DNA from: JBAZAX01 sp964568625
GTDB lineage: Bacteria; Babelota; Babeliae; Babelales; RVW-14
Assembly (NCBI GenBank): GCA_964568625.1
Contig: CAZMQG010000001.1
Coordinates: 62,001 to 126,000 of the forward strand
DNA: 64,000 nt
Reading direction: 5' to 3'
This document shows positions 1 to 8,327 of this stretch, piece after piece. The position numbers were made by a program, and so were the translations under genes. The notes below the pieces were generated by a model. The model searched no databases. It worked only from the letters and a program-made list of their open reading frames with translations, and was not told where the DNA came from. Every line of letters begins with the position of its first letter. Position 1 is the first letter of the stretch.

Positions 1-2612
1 TTTGATGCAACTAGTGTCGCATACCAGGTATTTAACGTTGTATACCAAGTTTTTAAGGTAGTTAGTTTAGTCTTATCTGATACCGGCCTTGCGTTATGTA
101 AACTTGTTAATGCGGTCCAAAAACTCGCCTGCACCGGAGTATAGTCAAGAGCCTGATTTGCTTGAAAGTTTCCTGCAATGCTTGCCACCAAATTTGGCAG
201 TATTGATAACTGAGAATCATAAGTTGAAGCTGTAACTGTAAAATTATTCAATATATTACTTACTCTTGCCATCTCTGCAGATTGAGCCAAAGCCTGATCT
301 ATCTTTTTAAAATCTGAATCAATATCACTAATCATTGTTGTAAAACTTTTATCAGCAGCAACTAATTTTGATGTTTTAAGAGTTGAGTCTGTATACCAAC
401 TTTTTAGTGCTGCTAATTTTACCTTATCATTACTAGGTCTAATCTTATGCAAATTAGTTAAAGCCAACCAAAAACTCGGTTGATACTGTGTATAATCATA
501 CACTGAACTAGCAGGCACACTTTTTGCCAAGTCTTGCAATGCCAATAATTGAGAATCATAACTTGAACTAGCCAAAAGAACATTTGTATTTGCAGGTGTA
601 AAACTACTTAATATATTATTAACCCTTGTCATTTCAGCAATTTTTACAGCAGACGCTTTATTTGCAACTTCTATATCTGTTCCAAGCTGCATTAACCAAT
701 TTGCTAAATCCGAATTTTGCGCAAAATTCAAAAAAGATTTATTCATTGCATTATTTATCAAAACTTTTAAATCAGCCAAAGTCGAAGATGTTCTATTATT
801 ATAAAAATTTTTAATTGCAGTATAAATTGAGTTACTAGAACTTGGATAATCCTGTAAAAACGTCTGATTAAACATACCTGTAGAAACACCAACAACATTT
901 GCATTCAACAATGCTGGCGTTCCTGATTTTGTTTTATCATTTAATATAGCAGTCAAAGCTGATTTTACTTCATCCACTAGTCTGCCACTCCAACTTTTAA
1001 GATCAGATTTTTGGGATGAAGTCAAAAAAGCTTTAGATTGAGCATTGTTTAACAATAGCTGCACATCTCCTAATGGATAAAGATTCCTGTTGTTATAAAA
1101 ATTTTGAATTATCGTATAAATCGAACGACTTGAGCTTGGATAATTCTGTAAATAAGACTGATTAAAGCTTGAAATTAAATTTATACTCAAAGAATCAGTC
1201 GTACTTGAAGCATCAACAACATTTGCATTCAATAAAGCAGGAGTTCCAGATTTTGTAGAATCATCTAAAATTGCCTTTAAAGAAACTTTTACATCATTTT
1301 GCACCTGCATTAAACAATTTTTAATATCATCCTTCTGTGATGAGGTTAAAAATGCTTTATCTTGAGCATTTTTCAATAAAATTTGTAAATCCCCATATGA
1401 GGATGATGTCCTATTATTATAGAAATTTTTAATTGCCGTATAAATAGAACTTCCCAAACTTGGATAATCTTGTAAATATGCCTGATTAAAAACATCGTTA
1501 GATACTGAAACAATATTCGCATCCAATAAGGCTGGAGTACCAGATTTTGTAACATCTCCAAGGATTGCCACCAAGGATGATTTAACAGCTTCCGTTACAG
1601 CACTCGTTTGCTGAGAAACAGCCTGCACAGTAGTAGATATCGTAGATGGAACAACAACCGGTACGGCAGAAGTCAGCCGTGGCAATTGAGTTTGGGTTGT
1701 CGCAGCAACAATTTGAGTTGCAACCGGTTGAGCAACAGCCTGTACCTGTGATTGCTGAGTTTGTGTTTTAGCCTGTGCCTGTAATTGAGCCTGCAACTGC
1801 TGTGCTTGTAACTGCTGAGCTTGTAATTGAGCTTGCAGTTGTTGAGCTTGTAATTGAGCTTGCAGTTGTTGTGATTGTAGCTGTGCTTGCGCTTTTAACT
1901 GTTGAGCTTGCAATTGCTGAGCCTGTAATTGAGACTGAAGTTGCTGCGTTTGTAACTGAGACTGAGCATCTTGCCCCACTGAAGAAGTTATAGGGGTAGT
2001 TAACGGAACCGTTGATGATACACGTGTAGCATAAGCATCTGATGATAACCCCGAAGTTGTTGTAAGTCCTCCAGTAGAAACAACACCTGATGTAGGCGTA
2101 GTACCTGAACCTGATGTAGACACCAAATCTGACGTCGATCCCAAAATGGATTGCCCTGGAAGACTAGATCCAGTAGCAGATGAAGTTGAATCCGATAATA
2201 AATCTAAAAGCAATTGGTCTTGTGCTTGCGCCAAAGGTAACTTATCTGATAAAGATCCCGATTGTAATGACAAGTCTTGCGGAATTCCACTTGTAGGCAA
2301 AGATATTCCCGACGCTTGAGATTCTTTAGAAACTCCAACATCACCAGATGGCTCCAATAATTCTGATGACAAATCTTGAATAGAACTATCTTGAAAAGGC
2401 TCACCTTGTATAGTTAATTTTTGATTAGAATTTGTTGATTCCCCTGAACCGGCAATATCCCCAGATTGTTTTAATAAATCTAACGATAAATCTTGGGAAA
2501 AAAAATTCTGATCAGTATTTGAAGAATATACAGACTGATTTGTCGCCAAGTACATTCCTGTAACCATAATAAAGACCAGTATCGTTGACATCTCTATTGA
2601 ATGCCACTTCAT
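1..2612 (-). CDS. Large exported repeat protein, 5' part only (runs off left edge)
   Basis: An open frame reads leftwards from an ATG at 2612 to the window edge, giving about 870 residues with no stop. The start is supported by a strong purine-rich ribosome site (GGAAGGGAGA) 7-8 bases upstream. The N-terminus has a hydrophobic segment (about residues 8-22) that looks like a signal peptide or anchor. Residues ~25-210 are rich in Ser, Gly, Leu and Thr. Residues ~212-289 are a Gln/Leu/Ala run built of LQAQ/QAQQL units. Then come three tandem copies of a ~100-residue unit marked by KSGTPALL, YPS...SIYT and FYNNR (about 1590-1300, 1297-985 and 978-680). Two copies of a second unit follow, marked by YDSQL, SFW.ALT.LH and K.WYT. 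I recognise no catalytic family. A surface or secreted structural protein is inferred from the export signal and repeats. Confidence 0.8.
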   Translation of the reverse strand, partial: MKWHSIEMSTILVFIMVTGMYLATNQSVYSSNTDQNFFSQDLSLDLLKQSGDIAGSGESTNSNQKLTIQGEPFQDSSIQDLSSELLEPSGDVGVSKESQASGISLPTSGIPQDLSLQSGSLSDKLPLAQAQDQLLLDLLSDSTSSATGSSLPGQSILGSTSDLVSTSGSGTTPTSGVVSTGGLTTTSGLSSDAYATRVSSTVPLTTPITSSVGQDAQSQLQTQQLQSQLQAQQLQAQQLKAQAQLQSQQLQAQLQAQQLQAQLQAQQLQAQQLQAQLQAQAKTQTQQSQVQAVAQPVATQIVAATTQTQLPRLTSAVPVVVPSTISTTVQAVSQQTSAVTEAVKSSLVAILGDVTKSGTPALLDANIVSVSNDVFNQAYLQDYPSLGSSIYTAIKNFYNNRTSSSYGDLQILLKNAQDKAFLTSSQKDDIKNCLMQVQNDVKVSLKAILDDSTKSGTPALLNANVVDASSTTDSLSINLISSFNQSYLQNYPSSSRSIYTIIQNFYNNRNLYPLGDVQLLLNNAQSKAFLTSSQKSDLKSWSGRLVDEVKSALTAILNDKTKSGTPALLNANVVGVSTGMFNQTFLQDYPSSSNSIYTAIKNFYNNRTSSTLADLKVLINNAMNKSFLNFAQNSDLANWLMQLGTDIEVANKASAVKIAEMTRVNNILSSFTPANTNVLLASSSYDSQLLALQDLAKSVPASSVYDYTQYQPSFWLALTNLHKIRPSNDKVKLAALKSWYTDSTLKTSKLVAADKSFTTMISDIDSDFKKIDQALAQSAEMARVSNILNNFTVTASTYDSQLSILPNLVASIAGNFQANQALDYTPVQASFWTALTSLHNARPVSDKTKLTTLKTWYTTLNTWYATLVAS
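680..1590 (-). repeat. Three tandem ~300-bp coding repeats
   Basis: Three successive ~100-residue units within the exported repeat protein share KSGTPALL, FYNNR and KAFLTSSQK-type motifs. The SGTPALL motif recurs near 1545, 1245 and 925, so the period is about 300-320 bases. The middle copy has a short insertion. The copies have diverged, so the duplication is not recent. Confidence 0.75.
1745..1975 (-). repeat. Coding LQAQ/QAQQL repeat tract
   Basis: A short-period repeat of 12-15 bases coding for Gln, Leu and Ala units inside the large exported repeat protein. It stays in frame throughout. It probably forms a helical or coiled-coil stalk and is prone to copy-number change by slippage. Confidence 0.75.
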
Positions 2613-2664
2613 TACAATTCTCCCTTCCTTCTAAACTATCCCAACTGCTAAATCTTCAGATCAA

Positions 2665-4227
2665 TTATTTATCTAAAAAATGAAGTTTAATACCAAATTG
2701 TTTTTTCGTAAAAAATGCAAACAACATAACAGCCGCACCTAATCCAAACACAATAAACCAATATCCAATTCCAATATTGAAAAAGCTAGACCAAGATGAG
2801 CCTTCCACCATCCATAATATTAGGAAATATCCAGTTAAAAAAAGTACAATCGAAATAGTAAGCTGAGCCAAATATCGAACTAAAAAATTAAAATAATTCC
2901 CGTAATAAAATGTAAACCCATGCTTTTTATGCAAAAAGTAAAAACATAAAACTGTCATCATTATACCGGACAAACTGCAAGCTCCGGCAATTCCATATGC
3001 ACCAAATAACAGAATACCAGACAAATCGCCCAAAAGATTCACCACGGCAGAAACTGCTGAAGATATTGTTGTTGAAGTGGTATCTTTCATAGCATAAAAA
3101 ATGCTAAGTAATGACCTGTTCAAACAGAAAAAGAAAAGACCTATTAGATAAATTACCAAAATCCATGCCCCTTGAAATGCAAGAGAAGGATCTTTAACTT
3201 TTGTTAACATCACATTTTCAAATAGATGTTTAGAAATAAACATTAAAAAGAGTGATACGGGAATAATAACCCATGAAACAAATTTAGTAACCTCGAGAAT
3301 ATAAAAATTTAGGCGCTTTGGGGCATAAAGAACTACTCGCGAAAAATGCGATAACATAATACTTGAAAATGCCACAGCAAAAACACCTAATGGAATATTC
3401 ATAAATCGACTACCAAAATAAAGTAGAGTCACTGAGCCCTTAGGTAAAAATGATGCAATTGCAAAACTTATAAATAAATTGAATTCAACAATGCTAACGC
3501 CAAAAAGACATGGTAAAAATTTACCCAAAACACTCTTAAATAATTTTTTGACACTATCAGTCACATGGCCAAATGTGAATCCATATTTAAAATAAAACAA
3601 AATATTCATCAATAACCAAAAAAAACCACCCACGATTATTCCAAAACAAACAACGTTAGCCGATGTTTGAAAATACAAAGCAACAAGTAATCCAGCTATA
3701 TAAAACATATTCCATAAAGCTGGCCCAAATGCAGGAACAGCAAAACAATTTACTGCATTAAGCGCACCTGCAAATAATGTGCTGCTCGAAACTAATAACA
3801 AAAATGGAAATAAAATTCGTAAAAAAGGAACTGCATAATTTATCTGCTCTTGTGAAAATCCGGGAGCAATCATTCTAATAACAAATTCTGTTTTAAAAAA
3901 AATAAATGCATACATTAAAAGAATTATGCCTTCAAAAAACAGAAATGATATTGTCATTAACCCGCTTGCTTCTTGTTTATTTTCGTCCTTAACACTTTTT
4001 ACAAATGCAGGAACAAATGAAGCACTCATTGCACCTTCTGCAAAAACATGCCGAAAAAAGTTTGGCAAACGAAAGGACATAATAAAAGCATCTGACATTG
4101 CCCCAACGCCAAAAAATCTGGCAATCAAAAATTCTCTAAATATTCCAAGAAATCGACTTATAAGTGTCATACTCCCTGCTTGGGCTGTTTTTTTTAAAAT
4201 ATCACGCTTATTCAGTGAAAGACTCAT
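2665..4227 (-). CDS. murJ: MurJ/MviN lipid II flippase
   Basis: A 520-residue polytopic membrane protein of the MurJ family (MOP superfamily), which moves lipid-linked peptidoglycan precursor across the inner membrane. The N-terminus carries the family hallmarks: SRFLGIFRE, then FFGVGAMSDAF, then RLPNFFRHVFAEGA with conserved charged residues lining the central cavity. About 13-14 hydrophobic segments follow, and the length matches the family (~500-520). The C-terminus is lysine-containing and ends FLDK. It lies 33 bases downstream of the LolD-like ATPase on the same strand and may be co-transcribed with it. With the penicillin-binding protein at 22629 it shows that the organism makes peptidoglycan. 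Confidence 0.95.
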   Translation of the reverse strand: MSLSLNKRDILKKTAQAGSMTLISRFLGIFREFLIARFFGVGAMSDAFIMSFRLPNFFRHVFAEGAMSASFVPAFVKSVKDENKQEASGLMTISFLFFEGIILLMYAFIFFKTEFVIRMIAPGFSQEQINYAVPFLRILFPFLLLVSSSTLFAGALNAVNCFAVPAFGPALWNMFYIAGLLVALYFQTSANVVCFGIIVGGFFWLLMNILFYFKYGFTFGHVTDSVKKLFKSVLGKFLPCLFGVSIVEFNLFISFAIASFLPKGSVTLLYFGSRFMNIPLGVFAVAFSSIMLSHFSRVVLYAPKRLNFYILEVTKFVSWVIIPVSLFLMFISKHLFENVMLTKVKDPSLAFQGAWILVIYLIGLFFFCLNRSLLSIFYAMKDTTSTTISSAVSAVVNLLGDLSGILLFGAYGIAGACSLSGIMMTVLCFYFLHKKHGFTFYYGNYFNFLVRYLAQLTISIVLFLTGYFLILWMVEGSSWSSFFNIGIGYWFIVFGLGAAVMLFAFFTKKQFGIKLHFLDK

Positions 4228-4260
4228 GCAAATCCTACAAATTATATTTTATTTTATGTT

Positions 4261-4947
4261 TTATTTTACAAGTAACCCATCATGTAATGTATACACAACT
4301 TCCATCTTAGTATAAACATCAGGATCATGCGAACAGATTATTACACCCATTCCCCATTCCTCTTTTGCCCTTAAAATTAAATTAACAACATTTTTAGCAT
4401 TATCAGAATCCAAATTTCCTGTTGGCTCATCTGCAAGCAAAAATGAAGGTTTATTAAAAATTGCTCTGGAAATTGATACCCTTTGCTGTTCTCCACCGGA
4501 AAGTTGCCCCGGATAACTGTTCTCTTTTCCAGATAAGCCCATATTTTGCAATAACTCAAATGCTCTAGCACGACATTTTGTATTATTTTCACCTTTGACC
4601 AAACCAACCAACATAATATTCTCAAGTACTGTTAACTCTTTGATTAGGTAATGGAACTGAAACACAAACCCCATTGTTTTATTTAAAAATTTCTCTTTTT
4701 CCGATTGTTTTAGTTTATAAATATCTTTTCCATTAAAAGTTACAGTACCTTCGCTTGGTTCATCAAGTCCACCTAAAATGTGCATGAACGTAGACTTCCC
4801 GCTTCCAGAAACCCCCTTAATTGCATAAGCAGTTCCCTTACAAAACTCTACGGATACGCCCTTCAAAACATGACTAATTTTATCGGCTTCCCCAAAATCT
4901 TTGTAAATATTATTTGAAATCAATCGATCGGCAAATTGCCCAATCAT
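4261..4947 (-). CDS. LolD-like ABC transporter ATP-binding protein
   Basis: An ABC ATPase of the LolD/MacB type (228 residues). It shows Walker A GVSGSGKST, a Q-loop in FVFQFHYLI, signature LSGGEQQR, Walker B FLLADEPTGNLD and the H-loop SHD. LolD powers release of lipoproteins from the inner membrane with LolC/LolE. No permease gene is next to it, so LolD rather than MacB or FtsE is only a likely assignment. I chose the ATG at 4947 over the in-frame TTG at 4959, because the GGAG ribosome site overlaps the TTG codon and sits six bases before the ATG. Confidence 0.85.
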   Translation of the reverse strand: MIGQFADRLISNNIYKDFGEADKISHVLKGVSVEFCKGTAYAIKGVSGSGKSTFMHILGGLDEPSEGTVTFNGKDIYKLKQSEKEKFLNKTMGFVFQFHYLIKELTVLENIMLVGLVKGENNTKCRARAFELLQNMGLSGKENSYPGQLSGGEQQRVSISRAIFNKPSFLLADEPTGNLDSDNAKNVVNLILRAKEEWGMGVIICSHDPDVYTKMEVVYTLHDGLLVK

Positions 4948-5123
4948 TTTATTCTCCAAAAAATAATTTCACTTTTTTTTAACTTCTTAATCATTATTAC
5001 CCCATTAAAATACGATATTCTTTTAAATATTACCAATTCTGTTGCATTATCCAAAGCAATTTCTTTAAAATTCAATTTAGAACAGGGGCAAATTTAGGAC
5101 ATATCAAAGGGGGAGGGGGAGTA

Positions 5124-7466
5124 ATGGAACACAAAAAAAAGGACTCTGTAGATGAAAGCATACCACAGATAATTTCGGTAATTCCAACTATTGATGTGGT
5201 TGTTTTTCCTCACATGGTCGTTCCACTGCTGGTTATGGATGACAAGATCATAAATGGAGTTAATTTAGCTCAGGAGGATTCCAAAAAAGTTCTTTTGCTT
5301 GCAGCGCATCAACCAACCGAAGGCTATACCGGACCGATAGGACTTCAAGATCTTTATAAAGTCGGTACAGTTGGCAATATAATGAGAATCATGGACTTAC
5401 CCGAAGGAGGAATTAAGGTTTTAGTACAAGGCGTAGCAAAGGTAAAAGTAGAAGAAATACTCGCAGATAATGACATGCTACAGGCGCAAATTACAAAATT
5501 TAGCTCAAAACCAACCACCTACACAAAATCAAAAGCGGAAACTCAATTAAAAGGAATTTTAAAATCACTCGAAAAACTTTCTGCACGAGGTCAATTAATA
5601 GGACTGGATTTTCACTCTATAACTTCCCAAATTCAAGATCTTGAACATACCACAGACTTTATTCTCTCGCACCTTAATATCGATGTAAACAAGGCTCAAG
5701 AGCTCCTAGAAATGAACAACTTAAATGATGTGCTAACCGGAATAGAAAATTATTTAAGCAATGAAATAGAAGTAACAAGCGTCCAAGAAAAAATACAAAC
5801 GGATGCTCGTGAATCAATAAATAAATCCCAACGTGAGTATTACTTACGTGAACAGCTTAAAGCAATTCAAAAAGAACTGGGAGATGATCCTGAAAATGAG
5901 ATTGATCTCCTGAAAAAAACACTCAGTGAAAAAAACATCCCGGAAGATATAAGAGCTGAAGCAACAAGACAAATGCGTAGGCTTGAAAAAACATCACCCG
6001 ATTCAATGGAGGCAACAGTTATCCGTAATCATCTTGAATGGCTCTTAGAACTCCCATGGGGTGTCTTCACTAAAGACAATTCTGACATAAACAAAGCAAA
6101 AGAAATTTTAGATTCAAACCACTTCGGACTAGAAGAAACCAAGGATCGCATCCTTGATTTTCTTTCTATAAAATTTCTAAAAGACGATTGTCCAACACCA
6201 ATTTTATGCCTATTTGGCCCTCCGGGAGTAGGAAAAACTTCTCTTGGATTTTCAATAGCCAAGAGTCTGAATAGAAATTATGCTCGAATCTCATTAGGAG
6301 GTGTTTACGATGAATGTGAAATACGCGGACATCGCAGAACCTATGTGGGAGCTTTACCCGGAAGATTTATTCAGGCAATTCGTAAAGCAAACTCATGTAA
6401 CCCTGTTTTGGTTATAGATGAGATCGACAAAATTGGTACATCAAATAGAGGCGATCCTTCTGCCGCATTACTTGAGGTACTAGACCCAGAACAAAACAGC
6501 ACATTTTACGACAATTATCTGGGCGTAAACTTTGACATGTCAAAGGTAATGTTTATAACCACAGCTAATGACCTTTCAACAATTCCTGGACCTCTACGTG
6601 ATCGCATGGAAATAATTCAAATTTCAGGATACGTACAAGAAGAGAAAATTGAAATCGCACAACGTCACCTGATACCAAAAGCATTCAAAGACTCAGGACT
6701 TGAAGGAAAAGGACTTGACTTCAATAAAAATGTTTTGGGTTCCATAGTAAATAATTACACAAGAGAATCAGGGGTACGCGATCTTGAACGAAATATAAAA
6801 AAGCTTTGTTCAAAATATGCTCGCGCACTTGTTGAAAATAATAAAAAGATCAAATTTTCAATCGATAATCTACATGAATACCTAGGGCCTCGAAAAACGC
6901 CTGAAGAATCATGCTCACATGCTAATAAAGTTGGAGTAACAAACGGCCTTGCATGGACTCCATATGGAGGGGAAGTCTTGCAAATAGAAGCTGTTTTAAT
7001 GAAAGGAACCGGAAAATTACTTCTTACCGGACAACTTGGCGACGTTATGAAAGAATCAGCACAGGCAGCAGTAACATATGCTAAATCACATGCTGACAAC
7101 TTTGGAATCAGACCTGAAAGATTTACTGATTATGACTTACATATTCACATTCCGGCAGGCGCTATTCCAAAAGATGGGCCTTCTGCAGGAGTAACACTCT
7201 TATCATCGATTTTATCAGTTCTTACTGACAGAGCTATCAATGGATCATATGCAATGACAGGTGAAATTAGCTTACAAGGCACAGTTCTGCCAATCGGAGG
7301 ACTGAAGGAAAAAATACTGGCAGCAAAACAAAATGGTCTTAAAAATATAATAATACCTAAACAAAACGAAAGAGATATTGCCGGATTAGACAAACTCTTC
7401 AAAGGATTAAAACTGTATTTTGTCGATGACGTAAAAGAAGTATTAAATCACGTGTTAATTAAGTAA
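5124..7466 (+). CDS. lon: ATP-dependent protease La (Lon)
   Basis: A 780-residue LonA-type cytoplasmic protease that degrades misfolded and regulatory proteins. Domains in order: N-terminal substrate-binding LON domain (~residues 14-205), coiled helical region with the REQLKAIQKELGDD motif (~240), AAA+ module with Walker A GPPGVGKT (~366) and Walker B VLVIDEIDK, then the S16 protease domain. The catalytic Ser is in DGPSAG (~687) and the Lys in GGLKEK (~728). Length and all key residues are normal for LonA. The start has an extremely purine-rich ribosome site (GGGGGAGGGGGAG). The gene stands alone between opposing neighbours. Its role in stress tolerance is known for the family. I saw no heat-shock operator upstream. 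Confidence 0.98.
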   Translation: MEHKKKDSVDESIPQIISVIPTIDVVVFPHMVVPLLVMDDKIINGVNLAQEDSKKVLLLAAHQPTEGYTGPIGLQDLYKVGTVGNIMRIMDLPEGGIKVLVQGVAKVKVEEILADNDMLQAQITKFSSKPTTYTKSKAETQLKGILKSLEKLSARGQLIGLDFHSITSQIQDLEHTTDFILSHLNIDVNKAQELLEMNNLNDVLTGIENYLSNEIEVTSVQEKIQTDARESINKSQREYYLREQLKAIQKELGDDPENEIDLLKKTLSEKNIPEDIRAEATRQMRRLEKTSPDSMEATVIRNHLEWLLELPWGVFTKDNSDINKAKEILDSNHFGLEETKDRILDFLSIKFLKDDCPTPILCLFGPPGVGKTSLGFSIAKSLNRNYARISLGGVYDECEIRGHRRTYVGALPGRFIQAIRKANSCNPVLVIDEIDKIGTSNRGDPSAALLEVLDPEQNSTFYDNYLGVNFDMSKVMFITTANDLSTIPGPLRDRMEIIQISGYVQEEKIEIAQRHLIPKAFKDSGLEGKGLDFNKNVLGSIVNNYTRESGVRDLERNIKKLCSKYARALVENNKKIKFSIDNLHEYLGPRKTPEESCSHANKVGVTNGLAWTPYGGEVLQIEAVLMKGTGKLLLTGQLGDVMKESAQAAVTYAKSHADNFGIRPERFTDYDLHIHIPAGAIPKDGPSAGVTLLSSILSVLTDRAINGSYAMTGEISLQGTVLPIGGLKEKILAAKQNGLKNIIIPKQNERDIAGLDKLFKGLKLYFVDDVKEVLNHVLIK

Positions 7467-7484
7467 AATTAAGTAAAAAAACAC

Positions 7485-7505
7485 GGTGCAGTTTGTTACT
7501 GCACC
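7485..7505 (-). terminator. Hairpin between lon and the opposing small gene
   Basis: A 7-bp perfect stem (GGTGCAG / CTGCACC) with a 7-base loop. Read on the minus strand it is followed by a run of seven T residues, so it looks like an intrinsic terminator for the gene at 7582-8091. Read on the plus strand, after lon, it lacks a T run. Confidence 0.55.
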
Positions 7506-7531
7506 AGTATAAATTATATATCTCCAGCCAC

Positions 7532-7571
7532 ATCATCCCCGACTAAATTTCAAGTTTAGCTCGGGGATGAT
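7532..7571. terminator. Second, stronger hairpin between convergent genes
   Basis: An 11-bp perfect stem (ATCATCCCCGA / TCGGGGATGAT) continues as a further 5 bp (CTAAA / TTTAG) past one bulged C, closing on a 7-base loop. It lies between lon and the gene at 7582. On the plus strand it is followed by a short AT-rich stretch with TTTTTA. It may end lon transcription, or it may be a copy of a dispersed palindromic repeat. Confidence 0.5.
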
Positions 7572-7581
7572 ATATTTTTAA

Positions 7582-8091
7582 CTACTTATCACTTTTGTTT
7601 GCGACAATTCCCTTTAGATCTTGTAAATTTATCTCAATAACACGCAAATAATATTTTAGAGACTTCAATCGTTTGGATGGAACACTGTCCTTTGAACAAG
7701 ATTTTATATCTGCTATGTGTTTTTTGAGCTTTGATTTTTCACTATGCATGGCTTTAATGAGAGATTGCAGTGTCTCCGGGTTTATCTCAGAAGCCTCTTT
7801 CGGCCTTGAAAAACGCAAAAATTCAAGATACTTAACCTTCTCACAAGCCTCAACCAACTCAAGCATATTTTTGAAATCATATGCGATCAGATCACATTTA
7901 TTACTTTTTTCATCAACTTGGGGAATACTAATTTCTTTGAAATCCAGCTTAAACTGCTTTGAAGTGGTAGTTGGTAACTCCACAGCCAATTCTTTTGGAA
8001 AATACTTATTATAAGCCACCTGTGCTCCTTTTAGTACAAGTATGGCTACCATTAAATAAAAAATTACCTTAATAATTTTACCAACATTCAT
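7582..8091 (-). CDS. Small membrane-anchored protein of unknown function
   Basis: A 169-residue protein. One hydrophobic segment (residues ~5-25) probably anchors it in the inner membrane with the rest in the periplasm, or acts as an uncleaved signal. The remainder is hydrophilic. From ~105 onward it is rich in Lys, Leu and Ser and likely helical or coiled. Two Cys (about residues 66 and 83) lie within a region with DLIAYDFKNM and one near 131. The ATG is preceded by GGGAG at seven bases. I recognise no family. It converges on lon. Confidence 0.75.
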   Translation of the reverse strand: MNVGKIIKVIFYLMVAILVLKGAQVAYNKYFPKELAVELPTTTSKQFKLDFKEISIPQVDEKSNKCDLIAYDFKNMLELVEACEKVKYLEFLRFSRPKEASEINPETLQSLIKAMHSEKSKLKKHIADIKSCSKDSVPSKRLKSLKYYLRVIEINLQDLKGIVANKSDK

Positions 8092-8235
8092 GTTTTTACT
8101 CCCAGCCTCTCATTTATAATTGTAAATAAACAGAAAGCTAAAAACAATATATTAAATAAATACTTTTGAACTTAAAATCCCAAATATTCAAATTAAATAC
8201 GAAACTGTTTTAACATAAACAGCCGGGGGAGGCGT

Positions 8236-8264
8236 TTGGATTTTGTAAATAATTTTGGTATAAG
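8236..8264 (+). promoter_or_regulatory. Candidate sigma-70-like promoter for the OPT transporter
   Basis: A TTGGAT -35-like and a TATAAG -10-like hexamer are separated by 17 bases, about 64 bases ahead of the transporter start. This is from pattern match only. Confidence 0.4.
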
Positions 8265-8327
8265 GGTATAACAATGAAAAGTTATTTTGCCAGGTAATGA
8301 GAATTTTTCCTAGGATAAACTAAAAAA

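Noticed and set aside
1745..1975. Possible CRISPR array
   Set aside because: The repeats are short, adjacent and in frame, with no unique spacers; they code for a Gln/Leu/Ala stalk. The repeats at 47768-47830 are likewise coding. No cas genes are present.
3926..4315. 129-residue open frame on the plus strand
   Set aside because: It lies antisense to murJ and has no ribosome site or recognisable product.
4261..4959. TTG start for the LolD-like ATPase
   Set aside because: The TTG codon overlaps the ribosome site of the ATG at 4947.
6755..7099. 114-residue open frame antisense to lon
   Set aside because: It shadows the conserved protease domain; no ribosome site.
8274..8297. Seven-codon upstream reading frame (leader peptide) before the OPT transporter
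   Set aside because: It has no convincing ribosome site and no attenuator-like hairpins follow; chance is likely.
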